64,000 nt of DNA from CAYQCE01 sp964415885 (GCA_964415885.1 CAYQCE010000012.1:1-64000); one strand, 5' to 3'; positions 24,900 through 33,162 are shown, numbered from the stretch's first letter. Notes: generated from the letters alone by a model not told the origin. Numbers and translations are program-made.

Positions 24900-26660
24900 A
24901 TGGACACACACGAATCACTTCTCGAAACTCTCAGAGTTTTCACCCAGACAGCGAAAATTATGAACCGGACCCTGAACCGTGGAGAGTTGATCGATACGGT
25001 ACTTCAGGAGTCGAGGAAAATCTCCTCTGCGCGGGTATCCTCTGTTATTCTCAGAACGGATTCCGGTGCCGGGACGGGGCTCTTTTTCTCATATGACAGG
25101 CGGAAGCGTCACATAACTCCAAAGGAGCCGCTTGATATCTCCGATCTGTCGGTATCGTCCGCCACCGAGTTTCGGCCGGTTGACGACGATGATATGCTCG
25201 TGGGTCTGATAAGACAGTCTTTCGGAGTGGAAGTGAGCTCGCGTTTCAGGTTGCCGCTTCGGAGTCGTGACGAGCTGCTCGGGTTCATCGATTTGTATGA
25301 CCCGCCGACAGATGCCGCCGAGACGCTTCACTTCTTCGAGGTGCTGAGCTCTCTGGCAGATCTGTTCGTGATAGCGTGGGATAACGTTGAGATGTATGAG
25401 CGGATGCAGCGTAAGTCCCTGCAGAACAATCTGATTCTCGAATCCGTGGAGCTGCTGTCATCTTCTCTCGACCTCGATCAGGTTCTGGAGAATATGATGA
25501 AGGCTCTTCGGAATGTGATCGACTATGACGCCGTCGGGATCTTTCTTCTCAAGCAGGAGACCGAGAGCGTTGAGCCGAGGGTTTGGAACGGGTACGGTGA
25601 TGACCGCAAATCGCGTGTCCGTTTGATTACGAAGGTTGGCGAGGGGCTCGTTGGATGGGTCGTCGAGAAAGGCGAAGGTGTTTATGTCGCGGATACGAAG
25701 TCGGATCCCCGGTATGCGGAGGCTCGTCCCGCGACGCGCTCCGAGCTTGTCGTGCCGATCAAGACAGAGGAGAAGACTATTGGTGCATTCAACGTCGAGT
25801 CCGACAGGCTCGATGCGTACTCGGAGGAGGACCTGACATTTCTGTCGGTATTTGCGGTGCAGGCTGCGATATCTATTGAGCGGGCACGTCTTCACCGGGA
25901 AATTCTCTCGAATCGCAGTCTCGAGGAGCAGTTGAATGTAGCACGCATGATCCAGCAGACATTCCTGCCGCAGCGTAATCCGAAACTCGCCGGCTATGAG
26001 ATAGCGGGAACGAATATCCCGTCCCACAAGGTCGGAGGTGACTACTACGATTTCATCGATATAGTGGATCATCAAACTGGAATAGCGATCGCGGATGTGT
26101 CGGGCAAGGGCATACCGGCGTCACTCATAATGGCGTCTTTCAGAGCATCGCTTATCGCCGAGATCAGGAACAATTATGCTATCCGGACGATTTTCCAGAA
26201 GGTCAACAAGCTCTTGAACGAGAGCATGGATAGAGGGAATTTCGTAACCGCAGTCTATGGAGTGCTCGATACCAAGAATCGCATATTCACATTTTCGAAT
26301 GCGGGTCACAACCCGCCGCTCCTTCTTCGCGGCGATGGCACGAACGAGGAGCTTCGGGAAGGTGGAGTGGCGCTCGGAATACTTGATGATTCTGTGTATG
26401 AGGAGCGCCCGGTGTATGTGGCTCCGGGAGATGTTATCGTCTTGTTTACCGATGGTGTCACCGAGGCGAAGAATGAGTCCGGCGGGATGTATGAAGAGGA
26501 ACGGCTGATCAATACTGTGCGCTCGAACTCAGAGAAAACCGCGGAGGGGCTTGTCAAAGCGGTGCTTGACTCTGTAAACGAATTTGTCGGAGAGAATACG
26601 GAGCACGATGATCTTACGTTGATTATTATCAAGGCGATGCCGGTGGCGTCGGCGCATTAA
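24900..26660 (+). CDS. GAF-domain PP2C-type serine phosphatase (RsbU/SpoIIE family)
   Basis: 586 residues. Two GAF-like modules (about 15-160 and 175-325; the second has V-G-E-G-L-V-G-W-V and V-A-D-T-K-S-D-P-R-Y) are joined by a short coiled coil to a PPM phosphatase domain (about 350-580). Metal-binding blocks are present: G-G-D-Y-Y-D-F, I-A-D-V-S-G-K-G-I-P-A-S-L and F-T-D-G-V-T-E-A, with the terminal H-D-D-L-T-L. Such proteins dephosphorylate anti-sigma-antagonist proteins in partner-switching cascades. No antagonist or anti-sigma gene is adjacent. I use ATG 24900 rather than the TTG three bases earlier. It ends the signalling run that began at 19219. Confidence 0.92.
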   Translation: MDTHESLLETLRVFTQTAKIMNRTLNRGELIDTVLQESRKISSARVSSVILRTDSGAGTGLFFSYDRRKRHITPKEPLDISDLSVSSATEFRPVDDDDMLVGLIRQSFGVEVSSRFRLPLRSRDELLGFIDLYDPPTDAAETLHFFEVLSSLADLFVIAWDNVEMYERMQRKSLQNNLILESVELLSSSLDLDQVLENMMKALRNVIDYDAVGIFLLKQETESVEPRVWNGYGDDRKSRVRLITKVGEGLVGWVVEKGEGVYVADTKSDPRYAEARPATRSELVVPIKTEEKTIGAFNVESDRLDAYSEEDLTFLSVFAVQAAISIERARLHREILSNRSLEEQLNVARMIQQTFLPQRNPKLAGYEIAGTNIPSHKVGGDYYDFIDIVDHQTGIAIADVSGKGIPASLIMASFRASLIAEIRNNYAIRTIFQKVNKLLNESMDRGNFVTAVYGVLDTKNRIFTFSNAGHNPPLLLRGDGTNEELREGGVALGILDDSVYEERPVYVAPGDVIVLFTDGVTEAKNESGGMYEEERLINTVRSNSEKTAEGLVKAVLDSVNEFVGENTEHDDLTLIIIKAMPVASAH

Positions 26661-26703
26661 AAAAAACGTGAGACCAGCCGAGTTGTCATGTGTAGAATCT
26701 ATG

Positions 26704-26731
26704 TTGACAAAGCGGCGAGATTTGCTACGTT
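26704..26731 (+). promoter_or_regulatory. Possible promoter of the EB_dh-like lipoprotein gene
   Basis: A perfect TTGACA (26704-26709) with TACGTT (26726-26731) after 16 bases; the -10 box is poor. Confidence 0.35.
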
Positions 26732-26776
26732 AATTTCCATTGAATATTACATACTTCTATGATTTGGGAGATATTT

Positions 26777-27799
26777 ATGTCAAAAGATCGGATAGTCGTT
26801 CTATCTATAACACTGTTCTTGGGAGTTGCTCTTGCAGTTGTCTCCTGTGGTGATGACGAGGGTACCGACCCGGTGGAGATCGATATCAATCAACCACTCG
26901 TCGTTCAGCATATCTCGCCCGCTGAGGCTCCGGTTATCGACGGCACGGTAGACGCCGTTTGGGATGGAGTAAAGGAGTTCTCATTTGTAATGGCGAACAC
27001 TGCGAGCGGATCATCGGATCTCGATCTTGTCCGCATGCGCGCGATGACCGACTCGACCTATTTCTACTGGCTTGTCGAATGGAAGGATCCGGAGAGAAAC
27101 ATCCGCCCCGATTTCTGGACCTTTGATGGGCCGACACCGAGATCGAGCGGCGGACAGGATTTCTTCATGGCCATATTTGATGACGGCAGAAATGACACCA
27201 TCGGCGCGAATTGCTATCTGATGTGCCACGACACGGACGATGACGACGAGATTGCCGACGAAATGGTGAATCCCGGTCCCGGCATGATAGATGTCTGGCT
27301 GTGGACGTCGGGACAGTCGAATCCCGCGAACACACTTGAGGACCTGAGTTATCCGGCCGACAGCGGCTCGAGGTACGACGATGTCTCGGCAAATCCCGCG
27401 TTTCTCCGCAATGAATCCTCGAACCAGCCGCGCTGGGTGCATAAAGACTGGCCGGATCATCCGACCGAGTTTCTCTTCGCAGACGATACTGTGACGTATA
27501 ACGTCTCAACAATGCCGGACAATATCGACAGCGTGCCGGGTTATATCATCTTTGAAGAGGGGTTCTTCGGCGGCTCCAAGTGGGATGTCGACGCCAGCGG
27601 GTCGTATGACCGGGTAGCGGGGCGATGGACACTCGAGATGAGACGTGAATTGACAACCGGTAATGATGATGACATACCGTTTGTTCTCGGGCAACCCCTC
27701 AATGTTTCGTTTGCAGTCACAAACAGGCCGATCTTTAACACGACTTACCCGCATGTCGGTCTTGACAGCACGGTCGCACAGACTCAATTGGAATTCTGA
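26777..27799 (+). CDS. Lipoprotein with ethylbenzene-dehydrogenase-like (EB_dh/DOMON) heme-binding domain
   Basis: 340 residues from ATG 26777, chosen because GGGAG lies six bases upstream; an ATG 18 bases earlier lacks one. The signal peptide ends in a lipobox, L-A-V-V-S-C, with Cys24 as the lipidated residue. The rest resembles the heme-b-binding gamma subunit family of ethylbenzene/DMSO-reductase-type enzymes: D-G-T-V-D-A-V-W-D-G (55-64), a beta-sandwich with F-Y-W-L-V-E-W-K-D, and a C-Y-L-M-C-H segment (146-151), a CX3CH spacing. The protein is acidic (D-D-D-D-E). No molybdopterin subunit is nearby, so it may be an electron-transfer or sensory surface protein. Monocistronic, closed by a clear terminator. 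Confidence 0.75.
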   Translation: MSKDRIVVLSITLFLGVALAVVSCGDDEGTDPVEIDINQPLVVQHISPAEAPVIDGTVDAVWDGVKEFSFVMANTASGSSDLDLVRMRAMTDSTYFYWLVEWKDPERNIRPDFWTFDGPTPRSSGGQDFFMAIFDDGRNDTIGANCYLMCHDTDDDDEIADEMVNPGPGMIDVWLWTSGQSNPANTLEDLSYPADSGSRYDDVSANPAFLRNESSNQPRWVHKDWPDHPTEFLFADDTVTYNVSTMPDNIDSVPGYIIFEEGFFGGSKWDVDASGSYDRVAGRWTLEMRRELTTGNDDDIPFVLGQPLNVSFAVTNRPIFNTTYPHVGLDSTVAQTQLEF

Positions 27800-27830
27800 C
27801 ATTAGAACTTGCCCCACGAGATATTGACTG

Positions 27831-27860
27831 AAAAGCCGCTTTCATCAGCGGCTTTTCTTA
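27831..27860 (+). terminator. Rho-independent terminator after the EB_dh-like gene
   Basis: AAAAGCCGCT (27831-27840) pairs perfectly with AGCGGCTTTT (27847-27856) around a 6-base loop, followed by a T-rich run (CTTATTT). It lies about 30 bases past the stop codon. Confidence 0.85.
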
Positions 27861-27944
27861 TTTCGACGATGTGACATGTATGTTATTCATGGTGCAATAG
27901 GTCCGGTTTAGGCTATATATAACGCGGCCGCGGCGGGATTCAGC

Positions 27945-27973
27945 TTGATGAACAACGCATAGCTGATTAAATT
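27945..27973 (+). promoter_or_regulatory. Probable promoter of the dehydratase-like gene
   Basis: TTGATG (27945-27950), 17-base spacer, TAAATT (27968-27973), followed by a GAGGAGG Shine-Dalgarno near 27996. Confidence 0.45.
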
Positions 27974-28006
27974 GTCTCCAAATCTACTAAGTGCGAGGAG
28001 GCAATG

Positions 28007-29482
28007 ATGGCTATCAGGACCTATGAGGAGTACAAAGAGTCGTTGAGTAAGATGCGGCCGAACATGTATAAGTTCGGTCAGCTTATTGAAGATGTTACGA
28101 CTCACCCTGCGACGAAACGTACGGTTGAGGGGCATGGCCAGATATACAAACTTCAGAACGATCCGGAATTCAGCGAAATTGTCACAACTCATTCGGATTT
28201 GATTGATGAACCGGTTTCGAGATATCTGTCGGTTATCAAGTCGCCAGAGGAGCAGATCACAAACTCGAAGATGAAGCGTTTGATGTTTCAGCGCACGGGG
28301 ACATGCACCGGCGGCCGCTGTGCGGGCTGGACTGCGCTCAATGCGATGTTCGCCGCGACGTACGACATGGACGAAGCGTTTGGAACGGATTATCACACTC
28401 GGTTTGTGGAGTGGCTGAAGGATGCCCAGAAGCGGGATATCACGATATCGGGAGCGCTGACCGATCCCAAGGGCGACCGCACGAAACCTCCTCATCAGCA
28501 GGAAGATCCCGACATGAATCTTCACATAGTCGATACGCGCGACGATGGGATAGTCGTGCGCGGCGCCAAGGTCATGATCTGTGGTGTGGCCGCCGCGAAC
28601 GAGATCTTCGTGCTGCCAGGTTCGGCGTATCGCGAGGAAGACAAGGATTACGCGATCTCGTTCGTCATCCCGAAAGATATCGAGGGCTTAACGATCGTTG
28701 AGACGCGTCATGTCTCCGACGATCGTGAAATGAACAAAGACGCAGGCTGGGATGTGCCGGTTGCCGAGGGCGGAATAACGCAGGCATATCTCTTCTTCGA
28801 AGACGTATTCATTCCGAAAGAGCGAGTCTTTATGTGCGGCGAATGGAAATTCACCGGTCCGACGATCGTGAATTTCGTCCTGCCGTATCGCTCTGCAATA
28901 GGCGGATGTGTCGCCGGGCAGGGGGATGTCAAGATCGGAGCAGCATTGTTGACAGCTCGGACGAACGGTCTGGCTGACAGAGTGTTCTCAGACAAGATTG
29001 CTCAAATGGCGATCAACAATGAGACAACGTTTGCCGTTGGTATCGCCGCTGCGGCCCTCGGGAAGAAACACGCCTCCGGGGCATGGCAGCCGGACCCATT
29101 GATGGCGAATGTCAACAAGATACATGTCGCGACGCTCCCTTATGAGACTTCGCGCCTGGCGCAGGATATCGCAGGCGGTATAGGAGAGACGGGTTGTATG
29201 CCGTCGGCGATCGATTTCAACGATCCGAAGTACGGACATCTCGTGCAGAAATATATGAAGGCGGCCAAATCCGCTGAATCCCGTGTGAAAGCCGCTCGTA
29301 TGGTAGAGTGGTCTACTATTGGCGCCGGAGTGCCGGGATGTATGCATGGCGGCGGCTCACCGGATGGTGCCAGGCTTTTTATCCGCAAGTTTTACAATAC
29401 CGACAACTCGGTCGAAATAGTGAAGCGTCTTGCGAAAATTGAAGAGGATATTCCGGATCCGGGGAAGAAGCCTCGCAAATGA
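28007..29482 (+). CDS. 4-hydroxybutyryl-CoA dehydratase / 4-hydroxyphenylacetate-hydroxylase superfamily flavoprotein, divergent
   Basis: 491 residues, the same length as clostridial 4-hydroxybutyryl-CoA dehydratase (AbfD), which it follows end to end: Y-E-E-Y at the start, G-A-L-T-D-P-K-G-D-R, D-G-I-V-V-R-G-A-K, K-D-Y-A-I-S-F, E-D-V-F-I-P-K-E-R-V-F, L-A-Q-D-I-A-G-G and M-H-G-G-G-S-P. AbfD holds FAD plus a [4Fe-4S] cluster via two Cys spaced CX3C, a His and a third Cys. Here the first pair is CX4C (100 and 105), the third Cys is kept (301), but the His position reads Tyr294 and the catalytic Tyr position reads Ile298 (alignment by eye, from memory of AbfD). Activity may therefore differ. ATG 28007 gives a 5-base spacing to AGGAGG; ATG 28004 would be too close. 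Confidence 0.7.
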   Translation: MAIRTYEEYKESLSKMRPNMYKFGQLIEDVTTHPATKRTVEGHGQIYKLQNDPEFSEIVTTHSDLIDEPVSRYLSVIKSPEEQITNSKMKRLMFQRTGTCTGGRCAGWTALNAMFAATYDMDEAFGTDYHTRFVEWLKDAQKRDITISGALTDPKGDRTKPPHQQEDPDMNLHIVDTRDDGIVVRGAKVMICGVAAANEIFVLPGSAYREEDKDYAISFVIPKDIEGLTIVETRHVSDDREMNKDAGWDVPVAEGGITQAYLFFEDVFIPKERVFMCGEWKFTGPTIVNFVLPYRSAIGGCVAGQGDVKIGAALLTARTNGLADRVFSDKIAQMAINNETTFAVGIAAAALGKKHASGAWQPDPLMANVNKIHVATLPYETSRLAQDIAGGIGETGCMPSAIDFNDPKYGHLVQKYMKAAKSAESRVKAARMVEWSTIGAGVPGCMHGGGSPDGARLFIRKFYNTDNSVEIVKRLAKIEEDIPDPGKKPRK

Positions 29483-29512
29483 GCAGCTCACAAACAGGCA
29501 AAAGGACTGTTT

Positions 29513-30037
29513 ATGCCAAATAGAACAGAGCAGATCGTTTACGCCAATCTGGATTCGCCTGTAGGCAGGCTCATGATCGGATCTTCGGAGGAAGGGCTCT
29601 GTAAAGTATCATTCGCGCGAGAGGTTGATGCTGAGTTCTTTTCCTGGCTGGAAGATCATTTTCCGGATTCGGTCTTCAAGTCTGATCGGAAAAAGAATGA
29701 CGTGTACCTGAAGGCGATCGACGGTTATTTCGAGGGGAAGGTCAAGAAGTTCGATTTCAAGCTCAATCTCGTTTCGGATGGTTTCCGAAAGGACGTCCTG
29801 ATGGCGCTTTTCAATGTGCCATATGGGAATACTGTCTCCTACGGCGAGCTTGCGGGGCTCGCGGGCCGACCACGCGCCGCTCGCGCTGCAGGCTCCGCCT
29901 GCGCAACGAATCCGATTGCGATAGTGATTCCGTGTCACCGTGTGATAGGCGCGGGTGGCAAACTCGGCGGATACGGCGGTGGACTGGATCACAAGCGGTA
30001 CCTTCTCAGAATGGAAGGCATCGAATTCAGAGAATAG
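29513..30037 (+). CDS. ogt: Methylated-DNA-protein cysteine methyltransferase
   Basis: Repairs O6-methylguanine by suicidal transfer of the alkyl group to its own Cys. The C-terminal domain has the active-site P-C-H-R-V-I (Cys141), preceded by a DNA-binding wing with R-A-A-R-A-A-G-S-A-C-A-T-N-P and Y-G-N-T-V-S-Y-G-E-L. The 174-residue length and N-terminal domain fit Ogt. It starts 30 bases after the dehydratase-like gene and is followed 28 bases later by the aminopeptidase gene, so the three may be co-transcribed. Confidence 0.94.
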   Translation: MPNRTEQIVYANLDSPVGRLMIGSSEEGLCKVSFAREVDAEFFSWLEDHFPDSVFKSDRKKNDVYLKAIDGYFEGKVKKFDFKLNLVSDGFRKDVLMALFNVPYGNTVSYGELAGLAGRPRAARAAGSACATNPIAIVIPCHRVIGAGGKLGGYGGGLDHKRYLLRMEGIEFRE

Positions 30038-30065
30038 CATTGTCTCAGGATGGAAGGGATGGATT

Positions 30066-31196
30066 ATGGATCCTCGTGTTGAAAAGCTTGCCGACATAGT
30101 TGTGGAATACTGTCTCGCTCTCAAGAAGGGCGACTGGGTGCGTGTGCAAGGCGTTCCGGCCGCAATGCCTTTCTACAGGGCTTTCTTCAAGAAGGCGATA
30201 CAGGTGGGCGCAAACCCATTCTGGGCGCCGATTGTCGATGATTTCATCGAGATACTCCTTAAGCACGGTTCGGACGAACAGATTGGTTTTCTTTCGGAGA
30301 CGCTGAAATATGAATCCGAGCATGTCGACGCGCTGCTCGGAGTGTTCGGGTTCGAGAATACGAAATTCCTGAGCAATACCGATCCCGCGAAACAGGCTAT
30401 CTTGCAACGGGCAAAGAAACCTATCTCAGATAATATCCTCGGGCGTGCCGCGAAAGGTGAGCTTCGCTGGACGGGACTCGGTTTCCCGATTCCGTCGCTT
30501 GCGCAGGATGCCGAGATGTCAATGGCTGAGTACGAGGATTTCGTGTACGGTGCAGCCGGCGTCTATATGGAGGATCCGGTATCGCACTGGAAGGAAGTCT
30601 CTCGCAAGCAGGCGGAGATGTGCGAATTCCTCGAATCCAGGAGCGAATTCAAGATCGTTGCGGAGGATACGGAGTTGTCGTTCTCGGCAAAGGGCCGCAA
30701 GTGGATCAATTGTGATGGGCACGAGAACTTCCCCGACGGCGAGGTGTTCACCGGACCGATCGAGAACAGTGTGAACGGCAAGATAGCCTACAGCTTCCCT
30801 GCATGCTATCAGGGGCGTGAGGTCACCGACGTCCAGTTGACATTCAAGGATGGCAAGGTATCCAACTACCGGGCCAGCCGGAATGAGGAATTCCTCGAGA
30901 AGATGCTGAACATGGATGACGGTGCGAAGTATGTCGGTGAAGCCGCTATCGGCACGAATTACAGTATCACCAAGTTCACCAAAAACACGCTCTTCGACGA
31001 GAAGATCGGTGGAACGTGCCATTTCGCCGTGGGAAAGGCGTATCCGGAGACCGGTTCGAAGAATGAGTCAGGGCTTCATTGGGACATGGTCTGCGACCTG
31101 CGACACGGCGGCGAGATCTACGCGGACGACGAACTGATCTACAAGGACGGGAAATTCGTCAAGGATTTCTTCGACGGTCTGCCGGCGAAGTGGTAA
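30066..31196 (+). CDS. M29-family (thermophilic-type) metallo-aminopeptidase
   Basis: Cytosolic dinuclear-metal aminopeptidase of the AmpS/AmpT/PepS family. From ATG 30066 the product is 376 residues, slightly shorter than the usual 400-410. Family blocks are present: D-P-R-V-E-K-L-A-D-I-V-V-E-Y-C at the start, G-E-V-F-T-G-P-I-E-N-S-V-N-G-K-I, A-A-I-G-T-N, N-T-L-F-D-E-K-I-G-G-T-C-H-F-A-V-G and the C-terminal L-H-W-D-M-V-C-D segment. These include the Glu, His and Asp residues that bind metal in the family. A longer open frame starts inside ogt; I reject it because the family begins at this Met. Confidence 0.9.
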   Translation: MDPRVEKLADIVVEYCLALKKGDWVRVQGVPAAMPFYRAFFKKAIQVGANPFWAPIVDDFIEILLKHGSDEQIGFLSETLKYESEHVDALLGVFGFENTKFLSNTDPAKQAILQRAKKPISDNILGRAAKGELRWTGLGFPIPSLAQDAEMSMAEYEDFVYGAAGVYMEDPVSHWKEVSRKQAEMCEFLESRSEFKIVAEDTELSFSAKGRKWINCDGHENFPDGEVFTGPIENSVNGKIAYSFPACYQGREVTDVQLTFKDGKVSNYRASRNEEFLEKMLNMDDGAKYVGEAAIGTNYSITKFTKNTLFDEKIGGTCHFAVGKAYPETGSKNESGLHWDMVCDLRHGGEIYADDELIYKDGKFVKDFFDGLPAKW

Positions 31197-31262
31197 GCCG
31201 CTGAGGAAGCGCGATTCGTGCGCCTGTTCATAGGGAATCTGCCGCACATAAACGGGTCGTTG

Positions 31263-31450
31263 AGGGGTGTCCCCTATCCTGCAGAGCTTGTTGAAAAAGG
31301 CGGGTAGTGAAGTTCGGTCAGGCCCTGCCCGCCGCAGGCGGGTGTGACCTGACCGTATAGCCGCATAAACAAAGGCCAACTCGAAGAACGCCAGATCACA
31401 CGCCCGCGAAATGCGGCCGCAGGATCTGGCGTAACGAGGTTTCTCAACAA
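31263..31450. repeat. Composite palindromic element between the aminopeptidase and GIY-YIG genes
   Basis: Nested inverted repeats fill this gap. A small hairpin, AGGGG/CCCCT, lies at 31263-31275. Near-perfect outer arms, TTGTTGAAAAA (31288-31298) and TTTCTCAACAA (31440-31450), match 10 of 11. Inside are two strong stem-loops. In the first, GGTCAGG (31316-31322) pairs with CCTGACC (31348-31354) and carries an inner CCCGCC/GGCGGG stem. In the second, CGCCAGATC (31389-31397) pairs with GATCTGGCG (31423-31431). No open frame spans it. The outer-arm word also occurs at 42-51, so this is probably a mobile non-coding repeat. Confidence 0.6.
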
Positions 31451-31486
31451 ACCCGGAAACGCGAATCCATTTTTAGGTCTTAGTGC

Positions 31487-31855
31487 ATGTACTTTGTTTA
31501 CGTAGTGACAAACCAGCATAGCGGCACACTTTATACAGGTGTTACCGGCAATCTGATGAAGCGAATTGCGGAGCATCGACGGGGAATCGGTTCAGCGTTT
31601 ACAACGAAACACGTTCTTAATCGATTCGTGTGGTACGAAAACTACGAGAATATAGAAGCAGCGATCACACGTGAGAAACAGATTAAGAAATGGAATCGCC
31701 AGTGGAAGATAGGTCTGGTCGAGAAATACAATCCCGATTGCAAGGATCTGTATGCAGACATTGAAGCTACGCACACTGGTGAAAGAATAAATGTCGATGA
31801 GGTCGTGATTGATAACGGAGGAAGAGAAGATGGACCCCCGTTTCCACGGGGGTGA
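31487..31855 (+). CDS. GIY-YIG nuclease-family protein (YhbQ/UPF0213-like)
   Basis: A 122-residue protein whose first 90 residues are a GIY-YIG fold: F-V-Y-V-V-T and L-Y-T-G-V-T supply the family tyrosines, followed by R-I-A-E-H, F-T-T-K-H, V-W-Y-E-N, A-I-T-R-E-K-Q-I-K-K-W and N-P-D-C-K-D-L-Y. Such single-domain proteins are widespread; some act on DNA, many are uncharacterised. The last codons (G-P-P-F-P-R-G-stop) are encoded by a CCCCCGT/ACGGGGG hairpin and the first unit of a tandem repeat, which supplies the stop codon. The true ancestral C-terminus may have been different. It sits in a repeat-rich stretch. Confidence 0.85.
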   Translation: MYFVYVVTNQHSGTLYTGVTGNLMKRIAEHRRGIGSAFTTKHVLNRFVWYENYENIEAAITREKQIKKWNRQWKIGLVEKYNPDCKDLYADIEATHTGERINVDEVVIDNGGREDGPPFPRG

Positions 31856-31994
31856 CAGGAGAGGATGGGGGTGACAGGAGAGGATGGGAGAGACGGGAGA
31901 GACGGGGGTGACAGGAGAGGATGGGTGAGACAGGAGAGATGGGGGTGACAGGAGAGATGGGGGTGACAGGAGAGATGGGGGTGACAGGAGAGGT
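31835..31994. repeat. Hairpin plus imperfect minisatellite of 18-19 bp units
   Basis: CCCCCGT (31835-31841) and ACGGGGG (31846-31852) form a 7-bp stem inside the end of the GIY-YIG gene. From 31848 to about 31994 there are roughly eight contiguous units of the form GGGGGTGACAGGAGAGRAT, most 18 or 19 bases, with two degenerate units in the middle. Units abut with no spacers, so this is not a CRISPR. The sequence from 31995 to 32117 shows nothing further. Confidence 0.85.
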
Positions 31995-32117
31995 CGCAAG
32001 AGTCTAAGGCGATATTTCAATCCACCGAAGCAATGCAGCGACGCCTCAGATTGCGACACTCGTCGTGCGAGATTTGTACAATCTTCAGTGAGCCGGAAGG
32101 CGCCGGCGAACATCGGA

Positions 32118-33035
32118 TCAGAACATGGCGAGATGTGCGGGAAGATAGAGCTTGAGGTTCCCGAACGGCTTTTCGGTCAGAAGAAGATCGATATCGCCAA
32201 CGTGCAACCCCATTTTGAGCAGATAGCTCAGAGTCTTACGGCTCGATCCCGCGCAGAAAAGCTTGAGCCTCTCCGTTCCGGCGTCGAGTTGACGATTTAT
32301 CGCCTGGTTGACGATTCTCCGCAAATAGTCCGGAGTGATAGCGGTTATCGGAGCTATCAACCCCTGCCTGTAGAAAGCGGCATAGCCTACAATCTTCGAG
32401 TTTTTCGAATACGCGATGATATAGTGATCGTTGCTGTCGATCAGGAACTTGTGGTCTTCGGGTCTCGCTATACCGCGGTTCCGTCGGTCGAGCTTGTTGA
32501 TCGGATTCAGTTCTTCGTAATCTCTTATCTCGTTTTCGTCGAGGGGCTGGAATTCGGCTTCCGTTCGCAGCTCCTGGTGTTTGCTCTTGTCCCAGTGCAT
32601 GTGGAGGATGGGAACGTACGGAGTCATACCGTAGCGTGAATATAGAGCAACTGCATCCGGGTTGTATGAGTATGTGCAGAGCGCAAACAGCGTTGAGCCA
32701 TTGTCTTTGCCGTATTTGATTGATTTGTCGAGCAGCTTTCGACCTATTCCGCGCCCCCACCGTCCCGGAGTCACGAAAAGGAAGGCGAGGTACCACTCGT
32801 GCTCGCGTACAATGGATGACACGTAGCCGACCATACGGTCGCCCTCGAAGGCGCAATAGCAGCCTTCGGGATCAGTTCGGCGGAAATGGTCGAAGAATCT
32901 ACTGGGCTGCGTGACGCGAACTTGTGCGGTCTCGAGGCCGTGAGCCTTACGGAGGGCGTTCGAGCTATCGATAATAAGCCTCGTGGCCCGTTTCATGTCT
33001 GACTCTTTGGTCTTTCTGATACTAAGTCGTGCCAT
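32118..33035 (-). CDS. Tandem GNAT-domain N-acetyltransferase
   Basis: 305 residues with two GNAT folds. The N-terminal one (about 5-150) keeps the acetyl-CoA-binding motif A, F-V-T-P-G-R-W-G-R-G-I-G-R-K-L-L-D, and a following N-P-D-A-V-A-L-Y-S-R-Y-G-M block. The C-terminal one (about 160-300) is degenerate (G-Y-A-A-F-Y-R-Q-G ... T-P-D-Y-L-R-R-I-V) and probably structural. Substrate unknown. It points away from the HNH-trpS operon and has no same-strand neighbours. Confidence 0.82.
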   Translation of the reverse strand: MARLSIRKTKESDMKRATRLIIDSSNALRKAHGLETAQVRVTQPSRFFDHFRRTDPEGCYCAFEGDRMVGYVSSIVREHEWYLAFLFVTPGRWGRGIGRKLLDKSIKYGKDNGSTLFALCTYSYNPDAVALYSRYGMTPYVPILHMHWDKSKHQELRTEAEFQPLDENEIRDYEELNPINKLDRRNRGIARPEDHKFLIDSNDHYIIAYSKNSKIVGYAAFYRQGLIAPITAITPDYLRRIVNQAINRQLDAGTERLKLFCAGSSRKTLSYLLKMGLHVGDIDLLLTEKPFGNLKLYLPAHLAMF

Positions 33036-33133
33036 AGTGAAGGAAGAAATGTCGATAAATCTGTCAGAGTCAACAAAAATGGTTGAAGGGGTTTATGCGA
33101 TCAGGCAGGGAGGTTCCGAGACCCAAGTTTTTA

Positions 33134-33162
33134 TTGACTAAAATCGATACTGCCTGTAATTT
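33134..33162 (+). promoter_or_regulatory. Sigma-70-like promoter of the HNH-trpS-scpAB operon
   Basis: TTGACT (33134-33139), 17-base spacer, TAATTT (33157-33162), 30 bases before the ATG at 33192. Confidence 0.55.

Noticed and set aside
27908..28525. 205-codon minus-strand open frame overlapping the dehydratase-like gene
   Set aside because: Covers the promoter and start of a well-supported gene and shows no conserved motifs.
29955..30065. Aminopeptidase start inside ogt
   Set aside because: The family begins at the Met encoded at 30066; the extra residues are a frame-shifted reading of ogt.
31848..31994. CRISPR-like tandem array
   Set aside because: Units of 18-19 bases abut directly with no unique spacers, and no cas gene is present; it is a minisatellite.
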